64,000 nucleotides of DNA from Propionibacteriaceae bacterium UBA7704 (lineage in GTDB: Bacteria > Actinomycetota > Actinomycetes > Propionibacteriales > Propionibacteriaceae): the NCBI GenBank assembly GCA_002482525.1, contig DLGC01000005.1, positions 1 through 64,000 on the forward strand. The letters run 5' to 3'. Within the stretch, counting starts at the first letter, position 1. Every line of letters starts with the position of its first letter. Shown here in pieces: positions 32,856 through 43,019 of the stretch. Under the pieces are notes generated by a model. The model did no database searches. It was not told where the DNA came from and worked only from the letters and a program-made list of their open reading frames with translations. The translations under genes were made by a program, and so were the position numbers.

Positions 32856-35215
32856 CTAACTCGCCCGTTCGCGGACCACGGTGGCCAGGTCAATGCGTGC
32901 GATGCTGCGCACCGCCGGCCACTGGCTCAGCCAGCCGACCGCCAGGATCGCCAACGCGGTGAACACCACAGTCGTCGGACGCATCTGCAAGTTGAACTGG
33001 AACAGGTCCGAGGAAAACGACGCCATAGCCGCGGCGGCACCGTAGGAGCCCAGAATGAGGCCCGGCACCAGTCCGGCAGCGACCAGCAGCAGATTCTCGG
33101 CGGTGATCAATCGCGAGACACGGCGCTGCGGCATGCCCAGCGTCCGCAGCGCGGCAAGTTCGACGCTCCGTTCGGACACATTGGTGGTCATCGTGGTGAA
33201 GATCAGCGCGAATGCCATGATCACCCCGAGCACCACCATCACTCCGACGAACGCGTAGAACAGCCCCATCATCGACTGCGCCAAGTCGTAAAGGGCGTGC
33301 GCGTCGATCACGGCCGCCACGCCGGTGACCGCGCTCAATCGATCGATCACCGCCGTCCGATCGGCTCCTGGGGTGAACCTCACCAACGCCGTGCTGACGA
33401 CAGGATTGGCGGTACTCGCACCTGTCAACTCGGCCACGGTGGCCAGGGAGGCATAGCCGAAGGTACCCAGCGGCTCATCCACGAATCCGGCGACTTCTTC
33501 CGACACGATGCGGCCGCCGCCGGCATCGACGCGCACCGTATCGCCGACCTGGACGCCCAACACGCTGCGCAGGCTGGACCCGAGCAGCAGGCCCTGTTGG
33601 GGCACAGTCAGGTGAATCCCAGCGGGAGTGATGAAGCTGTGCATAGTGGTGTCGGTCCGAAGGCCGACCAGGCTGGTCGCATAGCGCTTGTCGCCGTTGA
33701 CGATGGCGACTGCGACGTCCAGCTCCGGCTCGACCGCCGCGACCCCACTCACCGACAAGGTGCTCGAAACCTTGTCAGCAGCCATGGGCGTGAGGAAAGC
33801 GACCTGAGCATCTTGATGCTGGACATCGACGAACTGTCGCTGCAAGAGGATCTGAACCGTGTCGATCATGCCCCACGACACCAGGACCAAGGTGGTGGCG
33901 ATGGTGACTCCAACGATGGTCGAGACCGTGCGTCGGGGGCTGCGACCCAGCCCACGCAGGGCGCTGCGCCAACGGATCGGAAGCCGTCGCAGCGGCGGAA
34001 TCAGCCGTTCGGCCAGACTCCGGTGGCCCACCGAGACGGTGACTTCGCCGCGCATGGCCTGGGCGGGAGAAACCGCTGCGGCGCGTCGGGCCGGGAACCA
34101 CGCCGCAACCACCCCGGCGAGGGGTCCCATCAGCAGCCCGGCCACGATGGTGGCCGGACGCACCTCGACCACGGTGACCGGCACCGAGATCGCCGCGGTG
34201 TACAGCCGCGTGATGGAGGCTGCGGACAGCGAACCCAGCACCACGCCGACGACCGATCCGACGACACCGACGATCAACCCGTAGGCGACATAGTGGCGTC
34301 GTACCGTCTTGCGGGAGAAGCCGTTGGCCCGCAGCACTCCGATCTGGCCTCGTTGTTGGGCGATCATGCGACCCAACACCACGGCCAGACCCAACCCGGC
34401 GGCCACCAGGAACATCAGTGGGAAGGCCACGGACATTTCGCCGAAGCCATTGAGGTCTTCGGACAAGGTGGCCTCGGAGGGCTGCTCGGCGAGCGTCTGA
34501 GTGGAGACCGCTCCCAAGCCCATCGCCAGCTTGTGGAGGCGCTGGTCGGTATCGGCGGGCGGGTTGTCGGTGTAGACGAACATCGCCTGGTGCTGTACCT
34601 GGGTCGGTGGCAAGGTGGCAACGATGGATTCGGTGGTGAAGAGAACGCCCCACTGATCGAACGGCACGATGGCTTCCTGTCGACTACGCGCCGGCCACAG
34701 ATACTCCGGGGACGCCACAATGCCGGCAACGGTGAGGCTCTTCCAGCCGGTGGCGGTGGCGATGTCGATGGAGTCACCAGGAACCAGGTGACGGGCACCG
34801 GCGAGGTGCTGCTCGACCAACACCTGATCCCTGCGCTGCGGGTCGAGGTTGCTGCCGTCCAACACCATGACCTTGTTCACCGAGGGCTCGCCGTTGGGCG
34901 GCATTCCGACGACCCGGGCCAGTTGACGATGCCCGCTGACCCGCATCGCCGTTTCGCCGACTGAACGAGTATCGGCGGCAGCGACACCGGCTTCTCGGCG
35001 ACCTTTGTCAGCGATGGCAGAGCTGTCGCCGCCGACGGCGACCAGATCGGCCATGGCGTAGCGGGTGTACATGCCCTGATAGGACGCAGTCAGATTGGCG
35101 AACGCGTCGAAGGTGGCACCGAACATGGCAACGCCCAGCACGACCGTCACACCGACCGCCAGGAATTGGGCTGCGCGAGACGTCAAATCGCGGCGCAGCG
35201 CGCGATTGAGGATGC

Positions 35216-35219
<4 letters not shown>
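32856..35219 (-). CDS. FtsX/MacB-like ABC transporter permease
   Basis: The 787-residue membrane protein has a first transmembrane segment at about 15-35, then a large extracytoplasmic domain. Two FtsX-type membrane units follow, with helices near 265-285, 310-335 and 355-380 and again near 660-780, and a second extracytoplasmic domain between them. The ALRTLGMPQRRVSRLI and VLRANGFSRKTVRRH coupling segments are typical of the family. It is coupled to the ATPase gene by an ATGA overlap. Such systems move lipids, peptides or antibiotics; the substrate here is not known. Confidence 0.93.
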
Positions 35220-35969
<750 letters not shown>

Positions 35970-35983
<14 letters not shown>

Positions 35984-36818
35984 TGGTGAGTGGTGATGTC
36001 GAACCGGCCAAAGCCAGCTCGATGCCCGGTTCTGTGCTCAGCTCCCGGGCGAGTGCATCAATCAGTCGGCGCTGCTGGGATGTGTTGAAGGCGTACTGTG
36101 CCAGCCGCCGCACCGTTGCCCAGAACGCGCTTCCGGCCACACCCTGCGGCAGATCAGCGAGCATCCGTTGCACTGTCGCAGGGTGGCGTCGATAGATGCG
36201 CCGGGTGGCGTCGACCAGGGCGGCGATGAGGTGATCGGCATCGTCGCCGCTCAGGTCGGCCAATTGCGCCACCCCTTCGAAGATGGCAACGGTGTCGGCC
36301 TCATCGTCGTGATCGATCTCGGCAACCAGGGCGGTCAGGCTGTCCGGGAGGAGTCCGTGAACGGCCAGATAGATCATCACATGCCGCTCACCCTCGACGG
36401 CTTTGCGCGCCGCCGGATTCGGCATCGCCGCGGCGAGCCGGTCATACAGATTGGCCAGCGCACGCGGCAGCGGCGTCAGTCGGCCTTCATCGGCTTGCTC
36501 CAGCAACGCCACCAAGCCATTTCGTTGCGCGGTCAGAGTGGCGATGCGGGCGTCGACCGAGTCAAGTGCTTGGCGCAACTCCACGGCGGTGTCTTGCGAT
36601 GGAATGCCACCGGGCTCGACCAACACCTCCCGGATCGATCGCACTGGCAGGCCCGAATCGACCAGCCATCGGATGCGCAGCAGCCGGGCGAGGTGGTAGA
36701 GGTCATAGTCACGCACACCGTTGATCGCCGGCGGTACCGGCAGCAGACCGACATGGTGGTAGTAGCGCACCGTCCGCACCGACGTGTGCGCTAAATCGGC
36801 TACCTCTCTGACTCGCAC
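35970..36818 (-). CDS. MerR-family transcriptional regulator
   Basis: The 282-residue protein has an N-terminal MerR winged helix (MRVREVADLAHTSVRTVRYYHHVGLLP, then a GVRDYDLYHLARLLRIRWL helix, residues 1-70). A coiled-coil linker (about 75-105) and a large, unrecognised C-terminal effector domain follow, with no metal-type cysteine motif. The GTG start lies close to a promoter with a 20-bp spacer over a palindrome (36824-36855). It likely controls itself and the two transporter genes that follow. Confidence 0.92.
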
Positions 36819-36823
36819 ACCTC

Positions 36824-36855
36824 AGTGTCCCCCTGTGACGTTACGTAACTGTCAA
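36824..36855 (-). promoter_or_regulatory. MerR-type promoter with over-long spacer and palindrome
   Basis: On the minus strand, TTGACA (36850-36855) and GACACT (36824-36829) are 20 bp apart. GTTACGTAAC (36840-36849), a perfect 10-bp palindrome, starts right after the -35. Over-long spacers with an operator between the hexamers are the mark of MerR-activated promoters. Confidence 0.65.
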
Positions 36856-36907
36856 GGATCTTCGGCGTTTTCTTCGTGTCACTCAGCCGCGACGACGGCC
36901 GCACCTC

Positions 36908-36926
36908 GGTGGCCAGCAGCGCCACC
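36908..36926 (-). terminator. Candidate terminator after hisG
   Basis: GGTGGC (36908-36913) pairs with GCCACC (36921-36926) around a 7-nt loop, 9 nt beyond the hisG stop. There is no T-tract. Confidence 0.4.
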
Positions 36927-36935
36927 CGCGGACGG

Positions 36936-37793
36936 TTACAGCCGGCACGCGTGGATGCTGGTGACCAGAATGGCTTCGGCCCCGACCTCCCACAGTTGAT
37001 CCATGATCTGCTGGGCCTGCTTGGCCGGAATCATGGCGCGCACCGCGACCCAACCCTCTTTGGCCAAAGGCGAAACCGTGGGTGCATCCAGCCCGGGAGT
37101 GACAGCCGATGCGGCCGCGAGGCGGTCAGTGGTGACGTTGTAGTCCACCATGAGGTAGTCCCGGGCGGTGAGGACACCGTTGAGGCGCCGCACCAAGAGT
37201 TCCAAGCCCTCCGGGGCGGCCACGCCTCGGCGTTGGATCAGCACCGCCTCAGACTCCAGAATCGCCTCGCCAAACAGCTCCAGGCCAGCCTTCTTCAGCG
37301 TGGTTCCGGTCTCGACCACGTCAGCCACCACGTCGGCCACACCCAGCCGTACCGAGGACTCAACGGCGCCGTCGAGATGAATCAGCCGTGCCGAGATACC
37401 TTCACGCTCCAGGAAGGCGCCGACCAAGCCGGCATAAGAAGTCGCGATGCGGGTGCCCTCGAGATCGGCCACCGTCATCGTCGAACCGACGGGAGCCGCG
37501 AACCGGAAGCGGGTTCCGCCGAATCCGAGACTGAGAACCTCGTCGGCTTCAGCACCGGAATCCAGCAGCATGTCGCGTCCGGTGATGCCCAAGTCGAGAG
37601 TTCCCTCCCCCACGTACACCGCGATGTCACGCGGACGCAGATAGTAGAACTCGACACCATTGGCGTCGTCGACCAGCACCAGGTCTTTGGTGTCGTGGCG
37701 TTGCCGGTAGCCGGCTTCACGCAAGACACCGGCCGCCCCTTCGGCCAGCGAGCCCTTGTTGGGCACCGCAATCTTCAACAGCTCCGCCGCCAT
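36936..37793 (-). CDS. hisG: ATP phosphoribosyltransferase
   Basis: The 285-residue long-form HisG carries out the first step of histidine synthesis. The start LLKIAVPNKGSLAEGA and ITGRDMLLDSG suit the family. The PRPP-type segment and a C-terminal regulatory domain (about 210-285; VSPLAKEGWVAVRAMIPAKQ) indicate the histidine-inhibited long form that acts without HisZ. The ATG at 37791-37793 has AGGGA 7 nt upstream; a GTG at 37814 overlapping the hisE stop is an alternative start adding seven residues. Confidence 0.95.
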   Translation of the reverse strand: MAAELLKIAVPNKGSLAEGAAGVLREAGYRQRHDTKDLVLVDDANGVEFYYLRPRDIAVYVGEGTLDLGITGRDMLLDSGAEADEVLSLGFGGTRFRFAAPVGSTMTVADLEGTRIATSYAGLVGAFLEREGISARLIHLDGAVESSVRLGVADVVADVVETGTTLKKAGLELFGEAILESEAVLIQRRGVAAPEGLELLVRRLNGVLTARDYLMVDYNVTTDRLAAASAVTPGLDAPTVSPLAKEGWVAVRAMIPAKQAQQIMDQLWEVGAEAILVTSIHACRL

Positions 37794-37810
37794 CGCAGGG
37801 TCCCTTCGGC

Positions 37811-38077
37811 TCACAGGTATTCGTAGATGTCTTCGAGGTCCAGATCCAAGGCGATCATCATCACCTGGAGGTGGTAGAGCAACTGGCTGATCTCTTCGGC
37901 GGTTTCAGCCTTCGACTGATATTCGGCGGCCATCCACACCTCGGCGGCTTCCTCCACAATCTTCTTGCCGATCGCATGGACGCCTGCGTCCAACTCGCGC
38001 ACGGTGCCCGAACCAACCGGCCGAGTGGCCGCACGCACCTGGAGTTCAGCGAAAAGATCTTCGAAGGATTTGCTCAC
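37811..38077 (-). CDS. hisE: Phosphoribosyl-ATP pyrophosphatase
   Basis: The 88-residue all-helical MazG-type pyrophosphatase carries out the second step of histidine synthesis. EEAAEVWMAAEYQSKAETAEEISQLLYHLQ holds the EExxE and ExxD metal-binding motifs. The GTG at 38075-38077 (SKSFEDLFAEL) is chosen from family length; the frame open further upstream is not conserved. TAGGCT (38086-38091) lies 8 nt before the GTG, suggesting a leaderless hisE-hisG message. The other his genes are not in the window. Confidence 0.94.
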   Translation of the reverse strand: MSKSFEDLFAELQVRAATRPVGSGTVRELDAGVHAIGKKIVEEAAEVWMAAEYQSKAETAEEISQLLYHLQVMMIALDLDLEDIYEYL

Positions 38078-38123
38078 GTGGGCAAAGCCTACCGGCAGCA
38101 CACGTCGCCGGTCACAATGAGCC

Positions 38124-38206
38124 GATGACCAAAACCTGCTGCTCGAGGGCGTTCCCGACCCCTGGTCTCCCTCCCGTGGCCGCTGTGGATGCAGATTTTG
38201 GTCATC
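38124..38206. repeat. 16-bp inverted repeat upstream of the DUF559-type gene
   Basis: GATGACCAAAACCTGC (38124-38139) and GCAGATTTTGGTCATC (38191-38206) are inverted copies with one mismatch, separated by 51 bp. They flank the gap between hisE and the 38261 gene. They may form an operator pair or a hairpin. No recombinase gene is near. Confidence 0.75.
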
Positions 38207-38260
38207 CACGGATACCGACAGCCCTGGCTGAGTCGCGACTCAACACCGAGAGTCGGCAGC

Positions 38261-39136
38261 GTGGACACCATCGAGACCCTGTTGACCCGTGAGGGGTTCG
38301 TGCTCGCCCGGGAGCATCCCTTGCTGGCACGAACCCTCAACCGCCGATGGCGAGCCGGACAGCTGGAGCGGCTGCATCCTGGTGTTTTTGCCGATCCGCA
38401 ACGGCTGTCGGTCGCGCTGCGGTTGCGAGCTCTCTGCCGCTGGGCTCCCCGGGCCGTACTCCATGAGGCGACGGCGATCTCACTGTGGCTCGGCGAGGAA
38501 CCTCGGCAGCCGCTACAGCTGGCCAACCCATGCTCGCTGCGGGCGCCGGTCACCGTGCACGTCACCCAAAGACGAATCGCCGCCGAGCACATCCATCGGG
38601 AACGCGGACTCACGCTGGCCTCGCCTGCCTATGCCGCCGCCGAACGTGCGGCCAGTGATGATGGCCAAGCTGCAATGCACCTACTGCGTACGGGAATGGT
38701 CAGCATCGATACCCTCACCGAAGCGGCGACCGCACTGCGTGGCACCCGCGGGCATGCGAAGCGGATGCGCGTGCTTCGCTCACTGGCGGCCAACCCGTGG
38801 TCACCGGCCGAGCGTCGACTGCACGCTTTGCTCGGCGGAGTCAGCGGATGGGTCGCGAACCACCGGCTGCGACTCGACGGGATCACGGTGATCCCTGATG
38901 TGCTGTTCGAGGCCAGTCGGCTCGTGGTGGAGGTGGACGGGTATCAGGTTCATGGGGGGTCGGCGGCGTTCCAGCGAGATCGAGATCGGCAGAATCTGCT
39001 GGTTCGACACGGCTATGCGGTACTTCGCTTGACGTGGCAGGACCTCACCGAGCGTCCCGAGCACTGCGTCAGGCTGATTCGGCACACGGATCGTGTCTGG
39101 AATCTGCATGCAGATGCCCTTGGTGACGTCGAGTGA
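38261..39136 (+). CDS. AbiEi-like / DUF559 endonuclease-fold protein
   Basis: This 291-residue protein has an N-terminal winged-helix-like part of the type seen in AbiEi-like antitoxins (LTREGFVLAREHPLL...WRAGQLERLHPGVFAD). Its C-terminal domain is DUF559/Vsr-like (about 215-290): VIPDVLFEASRLVVEVDGYQVHG, then FQRDRDRQNLLVRHGYAVLRLTW. The Asp and Glu-x-Asp-G residues fit a PD-(D/E)xK nuclease core. Proteins of this build are common as lone genes in actinobacteria and their role is unknown. The GTG at 38261 is chosen from the domain start; an ATG at 38189, inside the inverted repeat, would add 24 residues. Confidence 0.8.
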   Translation: MDTIETLLTREGFVLAREHPLLARTLNRRWRAGQLERLHPGVFADPQRLSVALRLRALCRWAPRAVLHEATAISLWLGEEPRQPLQLANPCSLRAPVTVHVTQRRIAAEHIHRERGLTLASPAYAAAERAASDDGQAAMHLLRTGMVSIDTLTEAATALRGTRGHAKRMRVLRSLAANPWSPAERRLHALLGGVSGWVANHRLRLDGITVIPDVLFEASRLVVEVDGYQVHGGSAAFQRDRDRQNLLVRHGYAVLRLTWQDLTERPEHCVRLIRHTDRVWNLHADALGDVE

Positions 39137-39169
39137 GTCCCTCAGTCGCGATCCAGCGACAGGTTTCGG

Positions 39170-40396
39170 TCACAGGTCGACGCCGAGCACGGCATCGACC
39201 GCGTCGCGAACCTGAGTGGGCGCGGCTGTACTGGTCGCGCCCTCCGAGCCCGCCCAGAGGTCGATTTCGCGTAGCGCTGTTGGCGCATCCAGGTCGTCGC
39301 TCAACGCTGCCCGGACGGCGGCGATCAGCGGTTCGGCATCGGGACCGGCAGGTCGGTGGACCGCCGCACGCCAGCGGGCCAAGCGGCGGGTGGCGACCCG
39401 CAGCAGTTCGGGGGTGTACTCCCAGTCGCTGCGATAGTGCTGGGCCAGCAACATCAGGCGCACCGCCATCGGATCGGCACCATCGGCGAGAAGCCGATGA
39501 ACAAACACCAGATTGCCCAGCGACTTGCTCATCTTCTCGCCGTCGTAGGCCACCATCGCGGTGTGCAACGCGGCGTGGTCACACGGCCGATGAGACACCA
39601 TTTCTGCTTGTAGCGCCGACATCGGATGATGCGGAAAGGCCAGATCGCTGCCTCCGGCTTGAACATCGAAGTCTGCGCCGAGGGTTGCCAGTGCGATCGC
39701 CGCACATTCGATGTGCCAACCGGGACGCCCTCGCCCGAGCGCCGAATCCCAGGCGGGCTCATCGGGCCGGGCCCGGCGCCACAGCAGCGCGTCGAGTTGG
39801 TGGTGCTTTCCGGCACGCTCGGGATCCCCACCGCGCTCGGCGAAAAGAGCCAAAGCCTGATCGCGAGGAAGCCCGGTTCGCTCCAACAGTCCGGCTTCGT
39901 CGACCCGGAAATACCAGTCGGGATACTCCGGGTCGGAAATCGCGTAGGCATCGCCGCCATCACGCAACGCGGTCGCGGTGTCGGCGATCATGTCCATGGC
40001 CTCCACGACACCGACGAAGTGGCTGGGTGGCAGTACCCGCAGGGCCGCCATGTCTGCGCGGTACAGCTCGATCTGCTCGATCGCCAGCTCCGCCCAGTCG
40101 CGCCCGGTCGCCGCGGCTCGCTCGAGCAGAGGGTCATCAACATCGGTGATGTTCTGGGCGTATCGGACGCCCAGTCCCGCGTCGCGCCAGGCCCGCACCA
40201 GAAGGTCGATGGTCACGTAGGTGAAGGCATGTCCCAGGTGGGTGGCGTCGTAGGGGGTGATGCCACAGGCATACAGCCGAGCCTCGCCTGTCTGGGGTCC
40301 CACCGCCACGAGGTCGCGGGTTCGCGGGTTGTACAAGTGCACCCGGTGAGCCGACGGCGGCAATTTGGGCACCGGCACCGCGTCCCAAGCTTGCAT
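39170..40396 (-). CDS. mshC: L-cysteine:1D-myo-inosityl 2-amino-2-deoxy-alpha-D-glucopyranoside ligase
   Basis: The 408-residue CysRS-like ligase adds cysteine to GlcN-inositol, the third step of mycothiol synthesis. It starts MQAWDAVPVPKL as MshC proteins do. The HIGH motif is THLGH, the KMSKS motif is EKMSKSLGN, and zinc-type residues lie in YACGITPYD and WHIECAAIA. It is shorter than CysRS because the anticodon-binding domain is absent, which separates it from cysS. TAGGCT (40403-40408) lies 6 nt before the ATG, so the mRNA is probably leaderless. Confidence 0.95.
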   Translation of the reverse strand: MQAWDAVPVPKLPPSAHRVHLYNPRTRDLVAVGPQTGEARLYACGITPYDATHLGHAFTYVTIDLLVRAWRDAGLGVRYAQNITDVDDPLLERAAATGRDWAELAIEQIELYRADMAALRVLPPSHFVGVVEAMDMIADTATALRDGGDAYAISDPEYPDWYFRVDEAGLLERTGLPRDQALALFAERGGDPERAGKHHQLDALLWRRARPDEPAWDSALGRGRPGWHIECAAIALATLGADFDVQAGGSDLAFPHHPMSALQAEMVSHRPCDHAALHTAMVAYDGEKMSKSLGNLVFVHRLLADGADPMAVRLMLLAQHYRSDWEYTPELLRVATRRLARWRAAVHRPAGPDAEPLIAAVRAALSDDLDAPTALREIDLWAGSEGATSTAAPTQVRDAVDAVLGVDL

Positions 40397-40402
40397 GGGG
40401 CG

Positions 40403-40429
40403 AGCCTACCTTTGGTGAGGGCCTAGGCT
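40403..40429. promoter_or_regulatory. Divergent -10 elements of mshC and uppP
   Basis: TAGGCT on the minus strand (40403-40408) lies 6 nt before the mshC ATG. TAGGCT on the plus strand (40424-40429) lies 25 nt before the uppP ATG, which also has AAAGGGG as a ribosome site. No convincing -35 is seen for either. Confidence 0.5.
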
Positions 40430-40454
40430 TGGCGCGGATCGAAAGGGGTCGTCA

Positions 40455-41276
40455 ATGGGTTGGCTGGAAGCCATCGTGCTGGGAATCGTGCAAGGTCTCA
40501 CAGAGTTTCTGCCCATCTCCTCCAGCGCACACCAGTCGATCATTGGTCAGTTGTTCTTCAGCGGTCACGATCCGGGGGCGGCCTTCACCGCCGTTACCCA
40601 ACTGGGCACCGAGACCGCTGTGATCGTCTATTTCGCCAAGGACATTGGACGCATCATTTCGCGATGGTTCCTGGCTCTGTTCGGCCGCATTCCGCGCAAT
40701 GACCCCGACGCCCGACTGGGCTGGCTGGTGATTCTGGGCTCCATCCCGATCGGCGTGCTGGGGCTGCTGTTCCAGGACTTCATCAAAACCGATCTGCGCA
40801 ATCTGTGGATCACGGTGGCGATGTTGGCCGGTTTCGCCGTGGTGTTGTGGATCGCCGATCGAGTCGCCAAGACCGAGTACCAGCTTCACGAGATGACCTG
40901 GCTCGACGGTCTGGCGCTGGGTTTGGCGCAAGCGCTGGCGCTGATCCCTGGTGTGTCTCGAAGCGGCGCAACGATCGCTGGTGGTTTGTTCTTGGGCTAC
41001 ACCCGAGAGGCCTCGGCACGGTTCGCATTCCTGCTGGCCGTGCCTGCAGTGTTCATTTCAGGCCTGTATGAGTTGAAGGACATTCCCGGTGATCCGACGG
41101 TGAGTTGGGGACCGACGATCGTGGCCACGGTGATTTCCTTCGGGGTTGGCCTGGCTGTGATCCACTGGCTGCTGCGCTATGTCAGCAAGCACACCTTCTC
41201 GATCTTCGTGTGGTACCGACTCGCCCTGGCCGCTGTTGTGGCCGGGTTGCTGCTTGCCGGCGTGCTGCAACCCTAA
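40455..41276 (+). CDS. uppP: Undecaprenyl-diphosphatase (UppP/BacA)
   Basis: The 273-residue polytopic membrane enzyme removes a phosphate from undecaprenyl pyrophosphate to recycle the lipid carrier of wall synthesis. Both catalytic motifs are present: EFLPISSSAH with the ExxxE region near residues 17-28, and PGVSRSGATIAGG near 168-180. About eight membrane helices are visible. The ATG has an AAAGGGG ribosome site. Expression level influences bacitracin tolerance in other bacteria. Confidence 0.95.
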   Translation: MGWLEAIVLGIVQGLTEFLPISSSAHQSIIGQLFFSGHDPGAAFTAVTQLGTETAVIVYFAKDIGRIISRWFLALFGRIPRNDPDARLGWLVILGSIPIGVLGLLFQDFIKTDLRNLWITVAMLAGFAVVLWIADRVAKTEYQLHEMTWLDGLALGLAQALALIPGVSRSGATIAGGLFLGYTREASARFAFLLAVPAVFISGLYELKDIPGDPTVSWGPTIVATVISFGVGLAVIHWLLRYVSKHTFSIFVWYRLALAAVVAGLLLAGVLQP

Positions 41277-41285
41277 GGTTGGGGC

Positions 41286-42284
41286 ATGCAACAACGGGCC
41301 GTGGGACGCAGCGGTCTCCAGGTGTCCCGTTTGGGGCTGGGCACCCTCACTTGGGGTCGAGAGACCACGCTGAGTGATGCGCGCACGCTGCTGCGTAAGT
41401 TCGTTGCCGCCGGGGGCAATCTGATCGACACGGCAGCGGCGTATGCGGCCGGGGATGCCGAGCGCATCATTGGACGCCTGATTCGGGCCGGAGATGTGGC
41501 CCGCGATGACCTGGTGATTGCTACCAAGGCCGGCTTCGGTATTCGCGAGGGCCAGCGGGTCGTCGACACTTCTCGCACGACTCTGCTCGCCGATCTGCGC
41601 GAGTCGCTGCGTCGGCTGGGCACCGATCACATCGATCTGTGGCAGCTGCACGCCTGGGGCGATGCCCCGATTGAGGAGTCCTTGGCGGCTATCGATACCG
41701 CAGTCACTGCTGGGGATGTTCGCTACGCCGGGGTGAGCAACTTCGTAGGCTGGCAGACCGCCCAAGCTGCGACGTGGCAGGCTGCTTTTCCCGGGCGGAC
41801 GCGACTGACCAGCATCCAGGTGGAGTACTCACTGCTCGCCCGGCGCGCCGAGGTGGAGGTGATTCCGGCGGCACGGGCTTTGGGGTTGGGTTTTTTCCCT
41901 TGGTCGCCTATTGGACGCGGGGTCCTCACCGGGAAGTACCGAACCGGCACACCGAAGAACTCCCGAGGTGCCAGCGACCACTTCGCCTGGTTCGTGGAGC
42001 CCTATCTGGAGCAGCGTTCCCGCGCCGTAACCGAGGCTGTCATGATCGCCGCCGATGGCTTGGAGTTCGAACCAGCCCAGGTGGCGTTGCTGTGGGTGCG
42101 CGATGCTCCTGGGGTCACCGCTCCCCTGCTGGGTGCGCGCACCGTTGCCCAGTTGGAGCCCTATCTGGCTGCCGAGGATTTGGAGCTTCCTGCCGAGATC
42201 GTCTCGGCCCTGGACGATGTCTCCGGCGGTCCGAGTTCGCTGCGGGTGGCCGAGGAGGACGAGCCGACCATCGGGCTGTTCTGA
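41286..42284 (+). CDS. Aldo/keto reductase
   Basis: The 332-residue TIM-barrel NADPH oxidoreductase starts with the family's GRSGLQVSRLGLGTLTWG. The catalytic D-Y-K-H group lies in NLIDTAAAYAAG (Asp, Tyr), the lysine in VIATKAGF and the histidine in DLWQLHAWGD. GVSNFVGWQ and the C-terminal cofactor loop follow. The substrate is unknown. A TAAGGT hexamer (41274-41279), overlapping the uppP stop codon, lies 6 nt before the ATG and could drive a leaderless message. Confidence 0.94.
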   Translation: MQQRAVGRSGLQVSRLGLGTLTWGRETTLSDARTLLRKFVAAGGNLIDTAAAYAAGDAERIIGRLIRAGDVARDDLVIATKAGFGIREGQRVVDTSRTTLLADLRESLRRLGTDHIDLWQLHAWGDAPIEESLAAIDTAVTAGDVRYAGVSNFVGWQTAQAATWQAAFPGRTRLTSIQVEYSLLARRAEVEVIPAARALGLGFFPWSPIGRGVLTGKYRTGTPKNSRGASDHFAWFVEPYLEQRSRAVTEAVMIAADGLEFEPAQVALLWVRDAPGVTAPLLGARTVAQLEPYLAAEDLELPAEIVSALDDVSGGPSSLRVAEEDEPTIGLF

Positions 42285-42288
42285 GCTA

Positions 42289-43014
42289 TCAGCCGATGAG
42301 GTCAGCACGGTACACAGTGCTGTGCAGGGCGTACTCGAATCGCTCGCGGCCACGACTGTGCGGATGGGTGGCGACGAGGTTGCGGACGCCGGCGAGTACC
42401 TCTGATTGCTGCTGCAGCTCGGCGAGGATGTACCAACTTCGTGAAGTGACCATCGCCTCGATCTCGGCTGGGGTCATCATTCTTACCCGCGTGCGCTGAT
42501 CGCGTTCGAACGCAGTGAACCCGGGCAAGTCAAGGACGGAGTCGTCGGCAACCATCTGCTCTGCCGGGGACGGGCCGATGATGGCGGCCAGTTCGGCGAC
42601 GAATGGGTCGCTGGTGTCACGGGTGTTCCAGATCAGCCCCAACCGTCCGGCCGGACGCAGTACTCGGCCGATCTCAGGGCCAGCGGTGGCTGGATCGAAC
42701 CAGTGCCACGCCTGCCCCACGGTGACGGCGGCCACGCTGTGATCCGGCAGCGGAATGGCATCGGCACTGCCGACCTGAGTCTGTGCAGCGTCGTTTCGCG
42801 CAAGCATCGCGGCGTCGGGATCGACGGCGATCACGGCGAAGCCCGCTCGAGCAACGGCTCGGCTCAGCTTTCCCGAGCCTGCGCCCAGGTCGAGAACAGG
42901 CCCACCGACACCGTCGAGCATCCAGGCGACGTGTTCGTCGTCGTACTCGGGCCGGCCCAGTTCGTAGGCGCCGACGTCGGTACCGAAGCTGGTGGCTCGC
43001 TCGATCGGCTCCAT
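42289..43014 (-). CDS. Class I SAM-dependent methyltransferase
   Basis: The 241-residue enzyme has motif I GPVLDLGAGSGKLSRAVA (about 34-51), an acidic motif II in VIAVDPDAAM and motif IV-like AVTVGQAWHWFDP. This is the UbiE/small-molecule type. The substrate is unknown. Its stop lies 5 bp from the end of the convergent aldo/keto reductase gene, and its start lies 5 bp after the M20 peptidase stop, so it is probably read from the peptidase promoter. Confidence 0.9.
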   Translation of the reverse strand: MEPIERATSFGTDVGAYELGRPEYDDEHVAWMLDGVGGPVLDLGAGSGKLSRAVARAGFAVIAVDPDAAMLARNDAAQTQVGSADAIPLPDHSVAAVTVGQAWHWFDPATAGPEIGRVLRPAGRLGLIWNTRDTSDPFVAELAAIIGPSPAEQMVADDSVLDLPGFTAFERDQRTRVRMMTPAEIEAMVTSRSWYILAELQQQSEVLAGVRNLVATHPHSRGRERFEYALHSTVYRADLIG

Positions 43015-43019
43015 GGGCT

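Noticed and set aside
33297..34964. 555-codon plus-strand frame opposite the permease
   Set aside because: Gly/His/Asp/Arg-rich antisense frame; the minus strand encodes an intact FtsX-like permease.
39170..40396. Cysteinyl-tRNA synthetase
   Set aside because: The N-terminus (MQAWDAVPVPKL) and missing anticodon-binding domain fit MshC instead.
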